Positions 7,520-17,377 of a stretch of 17,685 nt of DNA are shown piece after piece. The stretch is from Pseudomonadota bacterium (GTDB lineage Bacteria > Pseudomonadota > Alphaproteobacteria > Rhizobiales > Kaistiaceae). The stretch lies in NCBI GenBank assembly GCA_023433185.1, contig JAEZEN010000003.1, positions 1 to 17,685 on the forward strand, given 5' to 3'. A model generated the notes under the pieces. That model saw only the letters and a program-made list of their open reading frames with translations. It made no database searches and was not told where the DNA came from. The position numbers were made by a program, and so were the translations under genes. Numbering within the stretch: the stretch's first letter is position 1; each line of letters opens with the position of its first letter.

Positions 7520-9548
7520 CCAGAGGCATCGCTCCGGCGTCTGCCGACGGGGCCGACACGGTCGCTTCGAGTGCGGCCGTCAGGCCGATCAGGTCGGCAA
7601 ACTCGCGCCGCGCCTGGGGTGTCAGGTTGCGGCGAATGTGGAGCTGGTCGCGATACAAGAACTCGCCATCGATCGACGTCATGCAGGAATCGGCCTGGCA
7701 GAGCCTATCGCCGGGATACACCGCCGCGGTGTCGGCTCGGGCGGAGACCACGTCGGCGATGATGTCGTAGACCTTCCTCTGCCTGTTCTCGAAATGCGCG
7801 CGCGGAACGACATCGGGCGAGCACGGCCGTCGCCAAAGATCGGCACCGGCTAGGGCACAATGGACCGGGTCCTGCATCGGGGTCTGCGGGACGTCGGCGA
7901 TGACGACAATACGGCGCCCGGGGGCTTCGATGCTGTCGAGCAGTTCAGACAGTCCGGATCGGAACGCGAGATCAGGATTGTCGATGCGGGCGCCATAGTT
8001 CCCCGGCATGCGCAGCAGGTTGCTCCACGCGGCGGCGAGGACGACGAGCTGCACGTCTGGTGACCGCTCCAGGTGGCGGACCATCGCCTGCTGGGTCCGG
8101 ACGCAGGCCTCCGAGTAATAGGGAAGCGACATGACGGCACGGTCTCCCCCGGCAATGCATCGGGCCGGCAGGTCGAACCGGAGGGGAAGTTCCACCGCGG
8201 CAGCTTCCAGATAGGGTGCCATGTGCTCGGCATGGCTATCTCCCCACAGCAGCGCCCTTATGGTGCCCGGCCCCGCGTCCGCGCCGAAGGCGCAGGCGTG
8301 CGGGAGATCGGCCGCGAGAACCTGGGTTCGGTTACAGGGCCAGGCCCACATCACCTCCAGGCTCGCCATTGCCGCGAACTCAGGCGGCACGCGCTGCGGG
8401 AAGCCCTCTTGCCGGAAGACGATCAGGCCGAGCATGGCAAGGCCAACGGCCGCAGCAGTACCCGTGGGGATGACGATGAGGGCCGACGCCCTGATGCTGC
8501 GCACCGGACGCTCGACGAGCCGCCAGGACGCGAATGCGAGGCTCAGCGACAACAGGACGAGGACGATGGACTCCGGAATCGACGGCATTCCGCCACCGAT
8601 ATGATGGCGAAACAGGACCAGCACCGGCCAGTGCCACAGGTAGAGGCTGTAGGACAGCAGCCCCACTTCGCGAAGGGGCCGCAAAGACAGCACCCGCGCG
8701 ACCATGGGCTTCACCCGGCTCGGCCAGACCAGAAGGGCGGCACCCAGACAGGGAAAAATTGCGTTGAATCCGGGGAAAGGATCCCGGTCGGTGAGCGCGA
8801 AGAAGCCCCAGGCGATCAGGCAGATCCCGGCGAGCGCCAAAAGCTCGGACCAGAATCGTGATGTGAGCGCCGGCAGGAACACGAGCAGGGCACCGAGGCC
8901 AAGCTCCCAGGCGCGGGCGAAGGGAAGGTAGAAGGCGGCCTTGATGTCGGCGGCCGCAAGGGTGATCGCCCAAAGGAAGCCCATGGCGACGAGAACAGCG
9001 GCGACGATGGCGGCGACAAGTGCGCTCCGCCGCGAAACCTGGAGCAGGATGAGGAGGAGCATGGGCCAGACGACGTAGAACTGCTCTTCGACCCCGAGGG
9101 ACCACATGTGGAGGAGCGGCATGAGTTCCGCCGCTCTGTCGAAGTAGCCCGTACTGCCGAAGAAGTAGACGTTACCGAGCCCCAATGCCGAGAAGAACGC
9201 GCTCCGCCCCAGATCTGCGTAGTCCCCCGGCATGAGAACGAACCAGCCGCCAACGACAACCGCAATCAGCATCACGAGCATCGCGGGAACGATGCGGAGG
9301 ATACGGCGGCGGTAGAAATCGAGCAGCCAGGCCGACAGGCCGCGATGGCGAGGCGATCGGCGGTCTTCAACCAGGGAGGCGGTGATCAGGTATCCCGAGA
9401 GAACGAAGAATATGTCGACGCCGGTGAATCCGCCGGGAATCGAGCGCACGCCATAGTGAAAGGCGACGACGGAGAGGACGGCGACGGCCCGGAGCCCGTC
9501 GATCTCCGGACGATACTCGCGAGCCCCTGGGGAAACCGCGAGAACCAT
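7497..9548 (-). CDS. Membrane O-acyltransferase, acyltransferase-3 domain with C-terminal SGNH domain (OafA/YrhL type)
   Basis: This 683-residue protein would O-acetylate (or otherwise acylate) sugars of the glycan. The acyltransferase-3 domain starts with YRPEIDGLRAVAVLSVVAFH; His31 is the expected catalytic residue, and YRRRILRI at 79-86 gives the conserved Arg cluster. About ten hydrophobic segments follow up to residue 378. The C-terminal periplasmic domain has the SGNH nucleophile motif GDSH (436-439) and the distal DQLH (634-637), so both halves look active. The ATG at 9548 is the first sensible start; ribosome-site quality is poor. It follows the epimerase by 26 bp and is probably co-transcribed. 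One line of this gene (9361-9420) is only 33/60 G+C, below its neighbours, which may reflect codon needs or a separate origin. Confidence 0.92.
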   Translation of the reverse strand: MVLAVSPGAREYRPEIDGLRAVAVLSVVAFHYGVRSIPGGFTGVDIFFVLSGYLITASLVEDRRSPRHRGLSAWLLDFYRRRILRIVPAMLVMLIAVVVGGWFVLMPGDYADLGRSAFFSALGLGNVYFFGSTGYFDRAAELMPLLHMWSLGVEEQFYVVWPMLLLILLQVSRRSALVAAIVAAVLVAMGFLWAITLAAADIKAAFYLPFARAWELGLGALLVFLPALTSRFWSELLALAGICLIAWGFFALTDRDPFPGFNAIFPCLGAALLVWPSRVKPMVARVLSLRPLREVGLLSYSLYLWHWPVLVLFRHHIGGGMPSIPESIVLVLLSLSLAFASWRLVERPVRSIRASALIVIPTGTAAAVGLAMLGLIVFRQEGFPQRVPPEFAAMASLEVMWAWPCNRTQVLAADLPHACAFGADAGPGTIRALLWGDSHAEHMAPYLEAAAVELPLRFDLPARCIAGGDRAVMSLPYYSEACVRTQQAMVRHLERSPDVQLVVLAAAWSNLLRMPGNYGARIDNPDLAFRSGLSELLDSIEAPGRRIVVIADVPQTPMQDPVHCALAGADLWRRPCSPDVVPRAHFENRQRKVYDIIADVVSARADTAAVYPGDRLCQADSCMTSIDGEFLYRDQLHIRRNLTPQARREFADLIGLTAALEATVSAPSADAGAMPLATAPARP

Positions 9549-9574
9549 GAGGTGACCCCACTGTCCACGAAACC

Positions 9575-10603
9575 CTAGGAGGCCGGCCCCCGATCCCCGT
9601 AGTATGCAAGGTACCACTCGACGAAGCGGTGCACGCCCTCGTCGACCGTCACCTGCGGGCGATAGCCGAGGACCGTCGCGAGATCGGCGACGTCGGCGTG
9701 GGTGTCGGGAACGTCGCCCGGCTGCATCGGCAGAAGCTCGCGCTCCGCCGTCCGGCCGAGGGCCTTTTCGAGCGCGACGATGTAGTCGGTCAGCACTACC
9801 GGGCGGCTGTTGCCGATGTTGTAGATGCGGAACGGCGCGCGGCTCGTCGCCGGATCGGGCCGGGCGCCGTCCCAGTCCGGATCGGGCGCCGCGATGGTGT
9901 CGCTCGCCCGGATGACGCCGGTCACGATGTCGTCGATATAGGTGAAGTCGCGCTTGTGGTTGCCGTAATTGAAGACGCGGATAGGCCGGCCTTCGAGGAT
10001 GTTCCGCGTGAACGTGAACAGCGCCATGTCCGGCCGGCCCCACGGTCCGTAGACGGTGAAGAACCGCAGGCCGGTCGTCGGCAGCCCGAACAGCGAGGAA
10101 TAGCTGTGTGCCATCAGTTCGTTCGCCCGCTTGGTCGCGGCGTAGAACTGGAGCGGATGGTCGGCGATCGCATGCTCGCTGAGCGGCATGGTGGTGTTGG
10201 CGCCGTAGACGCTCGAGCTCGACGCGTAGGTCAGGTGGGCGACCTGCGCGTGGCGGCAGGCCTCGAGGAGGTTGAGGAAGCCGACGAGGTTGCTTTCGAC
10301 GTAGCTGTAGGGGTTCTCGATGCTGTGGCGGACCCCGGCCTGAGCGGCGAGGTTGATCACCCGGTCGAAGCGATGCGCGGCGAAGCAGGTCTCGACGGCG
10401 GCGCGATCGGCGAGGTTGGCGCGGATGAAGGCATAGGCGTCGCCGGCTCCCTCGGCGAGCTGGGCGAGGCGGGCCTCCTTGAGGCGGGGGTCGTAGTAGT
10501 CGTTGACGTTGTCGAAGCCGACGACCTCGTCACCCCGCGCGAGCAAGGCCCGCGTGACGTGAAAGCCGATGAAGCCGGCATTGCCCGTGACCAGGACTTT
10601 CAA
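9575..10603 (-). CDS. NAD-dependent nucleotide-sugar 4-epimerase, UDP-glucuronate 4-epimerase type
   Basis: This 342-residue extended SDR enzyme inverts C4 of a UDP-sugar. The NAD loop TGNAGFIG is at residues 6-13. Ser129 (SSSVYGAN), Tyr154 and Lys158 (YAATK) form the catalytic set. [13 protein letters not shown] at 30-42 is the signature I associate with UDP-glucuronate 4-epimerases such as LpsL/CapI. The start is TTG 10603: GGGAG lies 7 nt upstream, and the protein begins exactly at the expected MKVLVTG. It lies 34 bp after the dehydrogenase and 26 bp before the acyltransferase. Because the neighbouring dehydrogenase is of the UDP-GlcNAc type, the real substrate may be UDP-GlcNAcA (giving UDP-GalNAcA) instead of UDP-GlcA. 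This is inference. Confidence 0.9.
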   Translation of the reverse strand: MKVLVTGNAGFIGFHVTRALLARGDEVVGFDNVNDYYDPRLKEARLAQLAEGAGDAYAFIRANLADRAAVETCFAAHRFDRVINLAAQAGVRHSIENPYSYVESNLVGFLNLLEACRHAQVAHLTYASSSSVYGANTTMPLSEHAIADHPLQFYAATKRANELMAHSYSSLFGLPTTGLRFFTVYGPWGRPDMALFTFTRNILEGRPIRVFNYGNHKRDFTYIDDIVTGVIRASDTIAAPDPDWDGARPDPATSRAPFRIYNIGNSRPVVLTDYIVALEKALGRTAERELLPMQPGDVPDTHADVADLATVLGYRPQVTVDEGVHRFVEWYLAYYGDRGPAS

Positions 10604-10637
10604 GGAGCGGCTCCCGCGCTGTGACGGTTGGGGGAAT

Positions 10638-11993
10638 TCAGGCCTTCACGATGTGGTCTGCGACGATGTTCCTGCGTCCGAAGGCATTCCGTGTATCGAC
10701 CACGAGCCGGCTATGGGCGGCGATCAGGCCGTAATCGATGTCATCATGGTCGGTGACGAGCACGACGGCATCGTATCCGGCCAGGGCCTCGGCCGAGAGG
10801 GCGACCGACGGGCGACCGCGATAGACCGCGTGCTCCCGGGTCGGCGGCACGGTGGGCACGTGGGGGTCATGGAAGTCGAACCGCGTGCCGCGCGCATCGA
10901 GCAGATGCATGATCGCGAAGGCCGGGCTCTCGCGGATGTCGGCCACGTTCTTCTTGTAGGCGAGGCCGGCCAGCAGGACCCGTGCGGTGCCGAGCGACTT
11001 CGCCAGGCGCCGGTCCAGTTCCCGCTCGAGGCGTGAGACGACGTAGCGGGGCATGGCGAGGTTGATCTCGCCGGCCAGTTCGATGAAGCGCGTGGCGATG
11101 CTGTATTCGCGCGCCTTCCAGGTCAGGTAGAACGGATCGATCGGGATGCAGTGGCCGCCGAGGCCGGGGCCCGGATAGAACGGCATGAAGCCGAAGGGCT
11201 TGGTCGCCGCGGCGTCGATGACCTCCCAGACGTCGATGTCCATCGCGTCGTAGATGACCTTGAGCTCGTTGACGAGCGCGATGTTGACGGCGCGGAAGAT
11301 GTTCTCGGTGATCTTGACCGCCTCGGCCGTGCGCGGCGAGGAGACCGGTACCACCCTCTCGACGACGCTCTCGTAGAACGCCGAGACGATCGACAGGGCC
11401 TCCGGTCCGTCGCCCGAGACGATCTTCGGGATCGTCGCGGTCCGGAAGCGATCGTTGCCGGGATCCTCGCGCGCGGGCGAGAAGCCGAGGAAGAAGTCCA
11501 CGCCGCTGCGAGCCCCGCGCGCCTCGAGGATGGCCTTCACCACGCTCTCGGTGGTCCACGGCCAGGTGGTCGATTCGAGGATGATCGTCGCCCCGTCCTT
11601 GCGGTGGTCGGCGATTGTTTCGACCGTCTGCTCGACATAGCTGAGGTCCGGCTCGCGCTGCCGGGTGAGCGGCGTCGGCACGCAGATGATGATGATGTCG
11701 CAACCGGCCAGGCGTGCGAAGTCCGATGTCGGGGAGAACCGGCCGGCGTCGATCTCCCCGCGGAGCGCGTCCGCGCTCACCGCCTCGATATAGGAGGCGC
11801 CGTCGGCGAGCCGCGACACCTTCGTCCCGTCCACATCGAAGCCGAGGACGCGGAAACCGGACTTCGCCGCGGCGAGGGCAAGCGGCAGCCCGACATAGCC
11901 GAGGCCGATCACGCCGACGACCGCGGTACGGGCCCGGAGCTTCTCCAGGACCGGTCCGGTCGCGGAGGGATCGCGTGGTGTCTCGGCAAGCAT
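10638..11993 (-). CDS. wbpA: UDP-N-acetyl-D-glucosamine 6-dehydrogenase (WbpA type)
   Basis: This 451-residue nucleotide-sugar dehydrogenase would convert UDP-GlcNAc to UDP-GlcNAcA in two NAD+-dependent steps. The Rossmann motif is [13 protein letters not shown] (27-39). The catalytic Cys282 lies in [18 protein letters not shown] (273-290), the form typical of WbpA-like enzymes and unlike the GGSCFPKD of UDP-glucose dehydrogenases. [16 protein letters not shown] (343-358) is the conserved C-terminal NDP-sugar-binding segment. One oddity is TTWPWTTE at 142-149, where relatives usually have Pro-Gly-Thr-Thr. The ATG at 11993 has GAGGA 10 nt upstream; the open frame extends further up but looks non-coding. 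It heads the unit dehydrogenase, epimerase, acyltransferase. Confidence 0.9.
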   Translation of the reverse strand: MLAETPRDPSATGPVLEKLRARTAVVGVIGLGYVGLPLALAAAKSGFRVLGFDVDGTKVSRLADGASYIEAVSADALRGEIDAGRFSPTSDFARLAGCDIIIICVPTPLTRQREPDLSYVEQTVETIADHRKDGATIILESTTWPWTTESVVKAILEARGARSGVDFFLGFSPAREDPGNDRFRTATIPKIVSGDGPEALSIVSAFYESVVERVVPVSSPRTAEAVKITENIFRAVNIALVNELKVIYDAMDIDVWEVIDAAATKPFGFMPFYPGPGLGGHCIPIDPFYLTWKAREYSIATRFIELAGEINLAMPRYVVSRLERELDRRLAKSLGTARVLLAGLAYKKNVADIRESPAFAIMHLLDARGTRFDFHDPHVPTVPPTREHAVYRGRPSVALSAEALAGYDAVVLVTDHDDIDYGLIAAHSRLVVDTRNAFGRRNIVADHIVKA

Positions 11994-12371
11994 GGCGGGA
12001 ACGTCCTCTTGCCCGGCCCTTTCGGAACGCCGGGGTCTGAACAGCCTGTCGGGCTGGGTGAGTACGACGTTCGGGACCGCGGAAGCAAGGGAGCCGGGGA
12101 ATTTCCCAGTGCGGCCGGGGCGGGAGCCTCGCCGGCGCGCCTGACCCGTGCCTTGCGACAACGCGCCATCCCCGGCCGTCCAAGCCGGCGCTGGCCTCGC
12201 ATGCCCTCGCCGGACGATACTGTGCGAAGGGCCGCCGGTCGGCCCTGCCCTCGGACGGAGCGCTGCGTGCCGTGCTGATGAACCCGGGTCACGGGCCCCT
12301 CGGGGCGATGGACGGCCGCCGCCGAGTGCCTCGCCGATTGCCGGAAGCCGGACTGTGACGGGAGGCCAGGA
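11994..12371. promoter_or_regulatory. Divergent intergenic region between wbpA and cofD
   Basis: This 378-bp gap separates the glycan unit from cofDC, which point away from each other. No gene with plausible composition was found in it. It includes the near-palindrome GGGGAATTTCCC around 12107-12118 and GATACT near 12216, which could be a weak -10 for cofD, but no matching -35 is seen. Promoters for both directions are expected here; none can be fixed by eye. Confidence 0.5.
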
Positions 12372-13324
<953 letters not shown>

Positions 13325-13328
<4 letters not shown>

Positions 13329-13978
13329 TCCGGGCGGTCGTCCCGATGAAGGCCCTCGGCGCGGCCAAGCAGCGGCTCGCGCCAGCCTGTCCGCCCGACC
13401 TGCGCCGGGCGCTCGCCGTGGCGATGCTGCGGGATGTGCTCGAGACTCTCGCCGCGGCGCCCGGCCTCGACGGCATCGTGGTGGCGAGCCCCGATCCGGA
13501 CGTCGCTGCGATCGCGGCCGCGTACGGGGCGCGCTTCGAGGGCGATGCGGGCGGCGGTTTGACGGCCGCCGTGACCGCGGCGGGTCGTCGCCTCGCTATG
13601 GGGGGCACTGTCGCGATGCTGGTGGTTCCCGGCGACGTCCCGGCCACAACGCCCGACGAGATCACGGCCGTTCTCGGGGCGTATCGCGACGGGCACGACT
13701 TCGTCATCGTGCCGGCGCATGACGGGCGGGGGACGAACGGCATCCTTGTCGCGCCGCCCGATGCTGTGCCCTTCGCCTACGGCGAGGACAGCTTTGCCGC
13801 GCACCTTGCCGCGGCCCGGCGGTCGGGCCTGTCCCCGCGGGTCCTGCCGCTTCCCGGCCTCGGGCTCGACGTCGACCACCCCGGGGATCTGCCGCGCCTT
13901 GCAGCATTGCCCGGCGCCGCCGGCACCCGACGGCTTCTCGCGGCGCACGGCCTGCTTGCGCCCACGACGGCGGCCTGA
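13325..13978 (+). CDS. cofC: CofC, guanylyltransferase of coenzyme F420 biosynthesis
   Basis: This 217-residue nucleotidyltransferase activates a phospho-acid (2-phospho-L-lactate, PEP or 3-phosphoglycerate, depending on lineage) with GTP for CofD. Family features are the N-terminal VVPMKALGAAKQRLAP (5-20), VPGDVPATTPDEI (101-113), HDGRGTNGILV (132-142), FAYGEDSFAAHLAAAR (150-165) and LDVDHPGDL (181-189). The start is GTG 13325, inside the cofD stop, a 4-bp overlap. The stop lies 10 bp from the convergent rppH stop, and no terminator fits in that gap. No cofE, cofG or cofH is in the window. I am confident in the family; substrate choice is open. Confidence 0.93.
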
Positions 13979-13988
13979 ACGGATTTCG

Positions 13989-14501
13989 CTAGGCTGCGAT
14001 GTGCCGGAAGGCCGCGACCACCTCTTCGTAGACGCTTCGCTTGAACGGCACGATCAGGTCCGGCAGGCGATCGAGCTTCTCCCAGCGCCATTCGGTGAAC
14101 TCGGACTGGTGTTGTCCGCCCCCCGGCGCGAGCACGTTGATCTCGGCGTCCTCGCCCTCGAAGCGAAGCGCGAACCACTTCTGCTGCTGGCCCCGGTAGC
14201 GGCCGTTCCAGGAGGTGGGCACGAGTTCGACCGGCAGGTCGTAGGTGAGCCATGCCGGCGCCGCCTCGATCAAGCGGGCATGCCGGACGGAGGTCTCCTC
14301 GTACAGTTCGCGGAGCGCCGCCTGATAGGGATCCTCGCCGGGGTCGAGGCCGCCCTGGGGCATCTGCCACCAGTGCCCCTTGCCCTCGCCCTCCGCATCC
14401 TCGTCGGAGCGCCGGCCGATCCACACCAGACCGTCCCGGTTGAACAGCGCCACGCCGACGCAGGGACGATAGGGGAGTTTCTCGATGTCGGCGGTTGGCA
14501 T
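13989..14501 (-). CDS. rppH: RNA pyrophosphohydrolase (Nudix)
   Basis: This 170-residue Nudix hydrolase removes pyrophosphate from the 5' end of mRNAs and so starts RNase E-dependent decay. It begins with [21 protein letters not shown] (11-31) and has the MPQGG signature, with the Nudix box at residues 50-72 (Glu56, Arg64, Glu65, Glu68, Glu69). Ser71 replaces the last Gly of the textbook box, a change seen in some Nudix proteins and not expected to abolish activity. The WWQMPQGG and [10 protein letters not shown] segments are RppH hallmarks. GGAG lies 6 nt before ATG 14501. It lies downstream of ctpA on the same strand. Confidence 0.94.
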   Translation of the reverse strand: MPTADIEKLPYRPCVGVALFNRDGLVWIGRRSDEDAEGEGKGHWWQMPQGGLDPGEDPYQAALRELYEETSVRHARLIEAAPAWLTYDLPVELVPTSWNGRYRGQQQKWFALRFEGEDAEINVLAPGGGQHQSEFTEWRWEKLDRLPDLIVPFKRSVYEEVVAAFRHIAA

Positions 14502-14540
14502 GGCGGGCTCCGGGAGGCGGCGTTCGGTGGTCCCTGATAC

Positions 14541-14574
14541 AAGAAGGCCGGCGGGGTGACCACCGGCCTCTCTT
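14541..14574 (-). terminator. Hairpin downstream of ctpA, possible terminator or rppH leader structure
   Basis: The arms AGGCCGG (14545-14551) and CCGGCCT (14563-14569) pair perfectly, extended by AAGA (14541-14544) and TCTT (14571-14574). On the minus strand the stem is followed by TTCTTG, only a partial U-tract. It is 41 nt past the ctpA stop and 40 nt before rppH, so it may end the ctpA transcript or fold in the rppH leader. Confidence 0.5.
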
Positions 14575-14587
14575 GCGGGAAGAGCGA

Positions 14588-14603
14588 GGGCGGATGACCG
14601 CCC
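14588..14603 (-). terminator. Second hairpin just after the ctpA stop
   Basis: GGGCGG (14588-14593), loop ATGA, CCGCCC (14598-14603) form a perfect 6-bp GC stem 11 nt past the ctpA stop. No T-tract follows on the minus strand. It could pause RNA polymerase or protect the mRNA 3' end. Confidence 0.35.
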
Positions 14604-14614
14604 CCCTTTCCGCG

Positions 14615-15970
14615 TCAGTTCGGGATGCCGACGCTGGGGTCCGGCGGGTAGGCGCTGTTGACCTGCAGCCCGCGCAGCAGGTCGAGCGCGTAGTTGAGCT
14701 GCTTGTCGTCCTTGGGGTCCGGCGGCACGTAGGCGAGCGAACCGGATTCCTCCACGGGTTCATTGCCGGCCTCGACATCCTGGCTCTGCAGGTGGCCCTT
14801 GAGGTCGGCCTCGCCACGCGGCTCCGTCCGCCCCATCTGCTCGGCCAGTTCGGGCGGCAGCTCCTGGATCACCTCGATGTCCGGATCGAATCCCTTGGCC
14901 TGGATCGACCGGCCCGACGGCGTGTAGTAGCGCGCCGTCGTCAGCCGGAGCGCGCCATTGGCGCCGAGCGGGATGATCGTCTGAACCGAACCCTTGCCGA
15001 ACGACCGGGTGCCGACGATCGTGGCACGGCGGTGGTCCTGAAGGGCGCCCGCGACGATCTCGGACGCCGAGGCGGATCCGCCATTGACCAGGATGATGAC
15101 CGGCTTGCCGTCGGTGAGGTCGCCGTTCCGGGCGTTATAGCGCTGGGTCTCCTCGGCGTGACGGCTCCGGGTGGACACCACTTCGCCGCGGTCGAGGAAC
15201 GCATCGGATACCGCGATCGCCTGGTCGAGGAGGCCGCCGGGGTTGTTGCGGAGGTCGATGATCCAGCCCTTCACTTTTTCGGCACCGATCTCGGTCCGGA
15301 GCTTTTCGATGGCGGATTTGAGGCCGTCATAGGTCTGCTCGTTGAAGGTCGTCACGCGCACGTAGCCGACATCCTCCTCGGCGCGCGAGCGCACCGACTG
15401 GATGGTGATCTGCTCGCGGATCAACTCCACGTCGAAGGGCTTCTCGGCGCCTTCGCGGGTGATGGTCAGCGTGATCGGCGTGTTGACCGGGCCGCGCATC
15501 TTCTCCACCGCCTCGTTGAGGCTGAGGCCCTCGATGACCTCCCCGTCGAGCGCGGTGATGAGGTCGTTGGCGAGGATTCCGGCGCGCGCCGCAGGGGTGT
15601 CGTCGATCGGCGAAACGACCTTGATGACCCCCTCCTCCATGGTCACTTCAATCCCCAGGCCACCGAACTTGCCGCTGGTCTGAACCTGCATGTCCTTGAA
15701 ACTCTTGGGACTCAGGTAGCTCGAATGGGGATCGAGCCCGGCCAGCATGCCGTTGATCGCCGATTCGATCAGGATGTTCTCGTCCGGGGTCTCGACATAG
15801 TCGGAGCGGACACGCTCGAACACGTCGCCGAACAGATTGAGCTCGCGGTAGGTGTCCGCCGAGGCCGCGATGGCCTCGCTTCCCGAGAGAATCCGCGTCT
15901 GGGTGGCGGTCACGGCGAGCAGCGCGCCGAGTGCGACACCGGCAAGAAGGAGAGAGGCTTTGCGTATCAT
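14615..15970 (-). CDS. ctpA: C-terminal processing peptidase (S41, CtpA)
   Basis: This 451-residue periplasmic serine protease has an N-terminal membrane anchor or signal (residues 5-22), a PDZ domain at about 100-185 (FGGLGIEVT at its start), and the S41 core. The catalytic dyad is Ser301 in [14 protein letters not shown] and Lys326 in SFGKGSVQ. The 25-residue spacing matches that of E. coli Tsp. [11 protein letters not shown] (241-251) is a further family motif. The C-terminal 80 residues are acidic and less conserved. AAGG lies 7 nt before ATG 15970. The start overlaps the envC stop (ATGA), so the two are translationally coupled. It likely trims envelope proteins involved in peptidoglycan turnover, matching its EnvC partner. 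Confidence 0.95.
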   Translation of the reverse strand: MIRKASLLLAGVALGALLAVTATQTRILSGSEAIAASADTYRELNLFGDVFERVRSDYVETPDENILIESAINGMLAGLDPHSSYLSPKSFKDMQVQTSGKFGGLGIEVTMEEGVIKVVSPIDDTPAARAGILANDLITALDGEVIEGLSLNEAVEKMRGPVNTPITLTITREGAEKPFDVELIREQITIQSVRSRAEEDVGYVRVTTFNEQTYDGLKSAIEKLRTEIGAEKVKGWIIDLRNNPGGLLDQAIAVSDAFLDRGEVVSTRSRHAEETQRYNARNGDLTDGKPVIILVNGGSASASEIVAGALQDHRRATIVGTRSFGKGSVQTIIPLGANGALRLTTARYYTPSGRSIQAKGFDPDIEVIQELPPELAEQMGRTEPRGEADLKGHLQSQDVEAGNEPVEESGSLAYVPPDPKDDKQLNYALDLLRGLQVNSAYPPDPSVGIPN

Positions 15971-17286
15971 CCGCCGACCTTTTCGTCACTGGTGGCGGCC
16001 CACCATGGGGCCGGATCTATCGAAGCACCGTCTTTCCGGAACTCGATATAGAGTACGGGCTGGGTCGAAACTATGTCCGCCGGGTCAGCGCTCGCCAGTT
16101 TTCGTGATGCCATTGTCGCGACTGGCTCACCGGCGAGGACAAACTGGCCAAGCTGGACGTCGATCTCATCCATGCCTGCCAACAACACATGATATCCGTC
16201 GCCCGCGTTGATGATCAAGAGTTCTCCGTAGCTGCGGAACGGGCCGGCATAGACCACCCAGCCATCGGCGGGGGAGGAGACCTGGCCGCCGGGCCGGGTC
16301 TCCATCGACATGCCGAGCGTCTTGCCGCCGACGTCGTCGTCCGCGCCGAAGCCGCGCACGATCCGGCCGCTGGCCGGCAGCGGCAGCAGGCCCTTGGCAT
16401 CCGCGAACGATACGGCGGGCGCCAGGCGGTCGGGATTGCCAAGGGAGGCCGGCGCGGGCCGGTCCTCGCCCTCCGCCGCGGCGCGCTGGCGGTTGCGTTC
16501 GGCGGCGGCCTCCGCCTCCGCCCTGGCCTGGATCGACGCCTCGATCTCGCGCTCCATGCCGGCGATCAGATCCTTGAGGCTCGTCGCCTGGGCTGCGAGC
16601 TGCTCGGCGCGGCGTTCCTCGTCCTGGAGCGCGGCAGCCGACCGGGCCCGATCGGTACGGCGCTGCGCGACGAGGAGCTGGATACGCGCACGTTCCTCGG
16701 CAAGCGTGGCCGCATCCCCCGCCAGCCGGTCGCGCTCGGCCTCGATCTCGGCGCGGAGCGATTCCATCGCCCGAAGGTCCGCCGCGAGCAGGTTGGCCGC
16801 CTCCCGCAGCTCGGGCACCACCGCTCCGAGAAGGATGGCGCTGCGCACGGAGGAAAGCGCATCCTCGGGCCGCACGAGCATCGCCGGCGGCGGACGGTGG
16901 CCGATGCGCTGCAGCGCGGCCAGAACCTCGGTCAGAACCTCGCGGCGCTCGAGCAGCGACGCCTTCAGTGCCGCCTCGTTGCCTGACAGCGCGGCAAGGC
17001 GCCGCTCCGTCTCGGCAATCTGCTCCTCCAGATCCTGGACGCGCCGGCTGGTGTCGAGGAGGGCCTCGGTGAGGGTCGCGCGATCCTTGTCGAGGGCCTC
17101 GATCTCGCTCCGGAGCTGGGCCAAGCGTTCGCGGGAAACGGCGATGTCGCCCTCGATCGACTGGAGCTCCGCACGCCTTGCGTCGGAATCGGCCGTGCCG
17201 GCCTCCTGGGCATGGACGACGCCCGCTCCCGCAGCGAGTGCCGCGGCGAGCAACATCGCCGTCCATCGTCTTCGAGACCTGCCCAC
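15967..17286 (-). CDS. envC: Murein hydrolase activator EnvC (coiled coil plus degenerate LytM domain)
   Basis: This roughly 439-residue periplasmic protein would activate cell-division amidases. An Arg-rich n-region (GRSRRRW), a hydrophobic core and a VHAQ end give a signal peptide of about 27 residues. A long heptad-rich coiled coil follows to about residue 275, then a LytM/M23 domain near 310-425. The M23 zinc ligands are missing: the usual HxGxD region reads GMSMETRPGG and the HxH region reads YHVLLAGM. This is the EnvC-like activator pattern rather than an active endopeptidase. I chose GTG 17286 because it directly precedes the signal peptide. A GTG at 17373 adds 29 unlikely residues and would place a TTGACA element inside the gene; ATG 17256 is another option. 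The stop overlaps the ctpA start by 4 bp. Confidence 0.9.
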   Translation of the reverse strand: MGRSRRRWTAMLLAAALAAGAGVVHAQEAGTADSDARRAELQSIEGDIAVSRERLAQLRSEIEALDKDRATLTEALLDTSRRVQDLEEQIAETERRLAALSGNEAALKASLLERREVLTEVLAALQRIGHRPPPAMLVRPEDALSSVRSAILLGAVVPELREAANLLAADLRAMESLRAEIEAERDRLAGDAATLAEERARIQLLVAQRRTDRARSAAALQDEERRAEQLAAQATSLKDLIAGMEREIEASIQARAEAEAAAERNRQRAAAEGEDRPAPASLGNPDRLAPAVSFADAKGLLPLPASGRIVRGFGADDDVGGKTLGMSMETRPGGQVSSPADGWVVYAGPFRSYGELLIINAGDGYHVLLAGMDEIDVQLGQFVLAGEPVATMASRKLASADPADIVSTQPVLYIEFRKDGASIDPAPWWAATSDEKVGG

Positions 17287-17324
17287 GCGCCGGGAGTCCC
17301 CTGCCGGATCACACGGAGCCGACC

Positions 17325-17354
17325 CTAGGACGGAGGGGATTAACGCTCTGTCAA
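17325..17354 (-). promoter_or_regulatory. Candidate promoter for envC-ctpA
   Basis: On the minus strand a perfect TTGACA (17354-17349) is followed 18 bp later by TCCTAG (17330-17325), a poor -10. Transcription would start near 17317, giving a leader of about 30 nt before GTG 17286. The strong -35 box in an otherwise GC-rich gap is the main evidence. Confidence 0.35.
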
Positions 17355-17377
17355 CCAAGGCCGGAACCGCCACGATG

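Noticed and set aside
9549..10043. 165-codon upstream extension of the acyltransferase
   Set aside because: It overlaps the epimerase coding region in another frame and is Arg-rich. The acyltransferase-3 domain begins right after ATG 9548.
14495..16051. 518-codon plus-strand open frame opposite ctpA
   Set aside because: CtpA on the minus strand is complete with its catalytic dyad and PDZ domain. The opposite frame is a compositional shadow.
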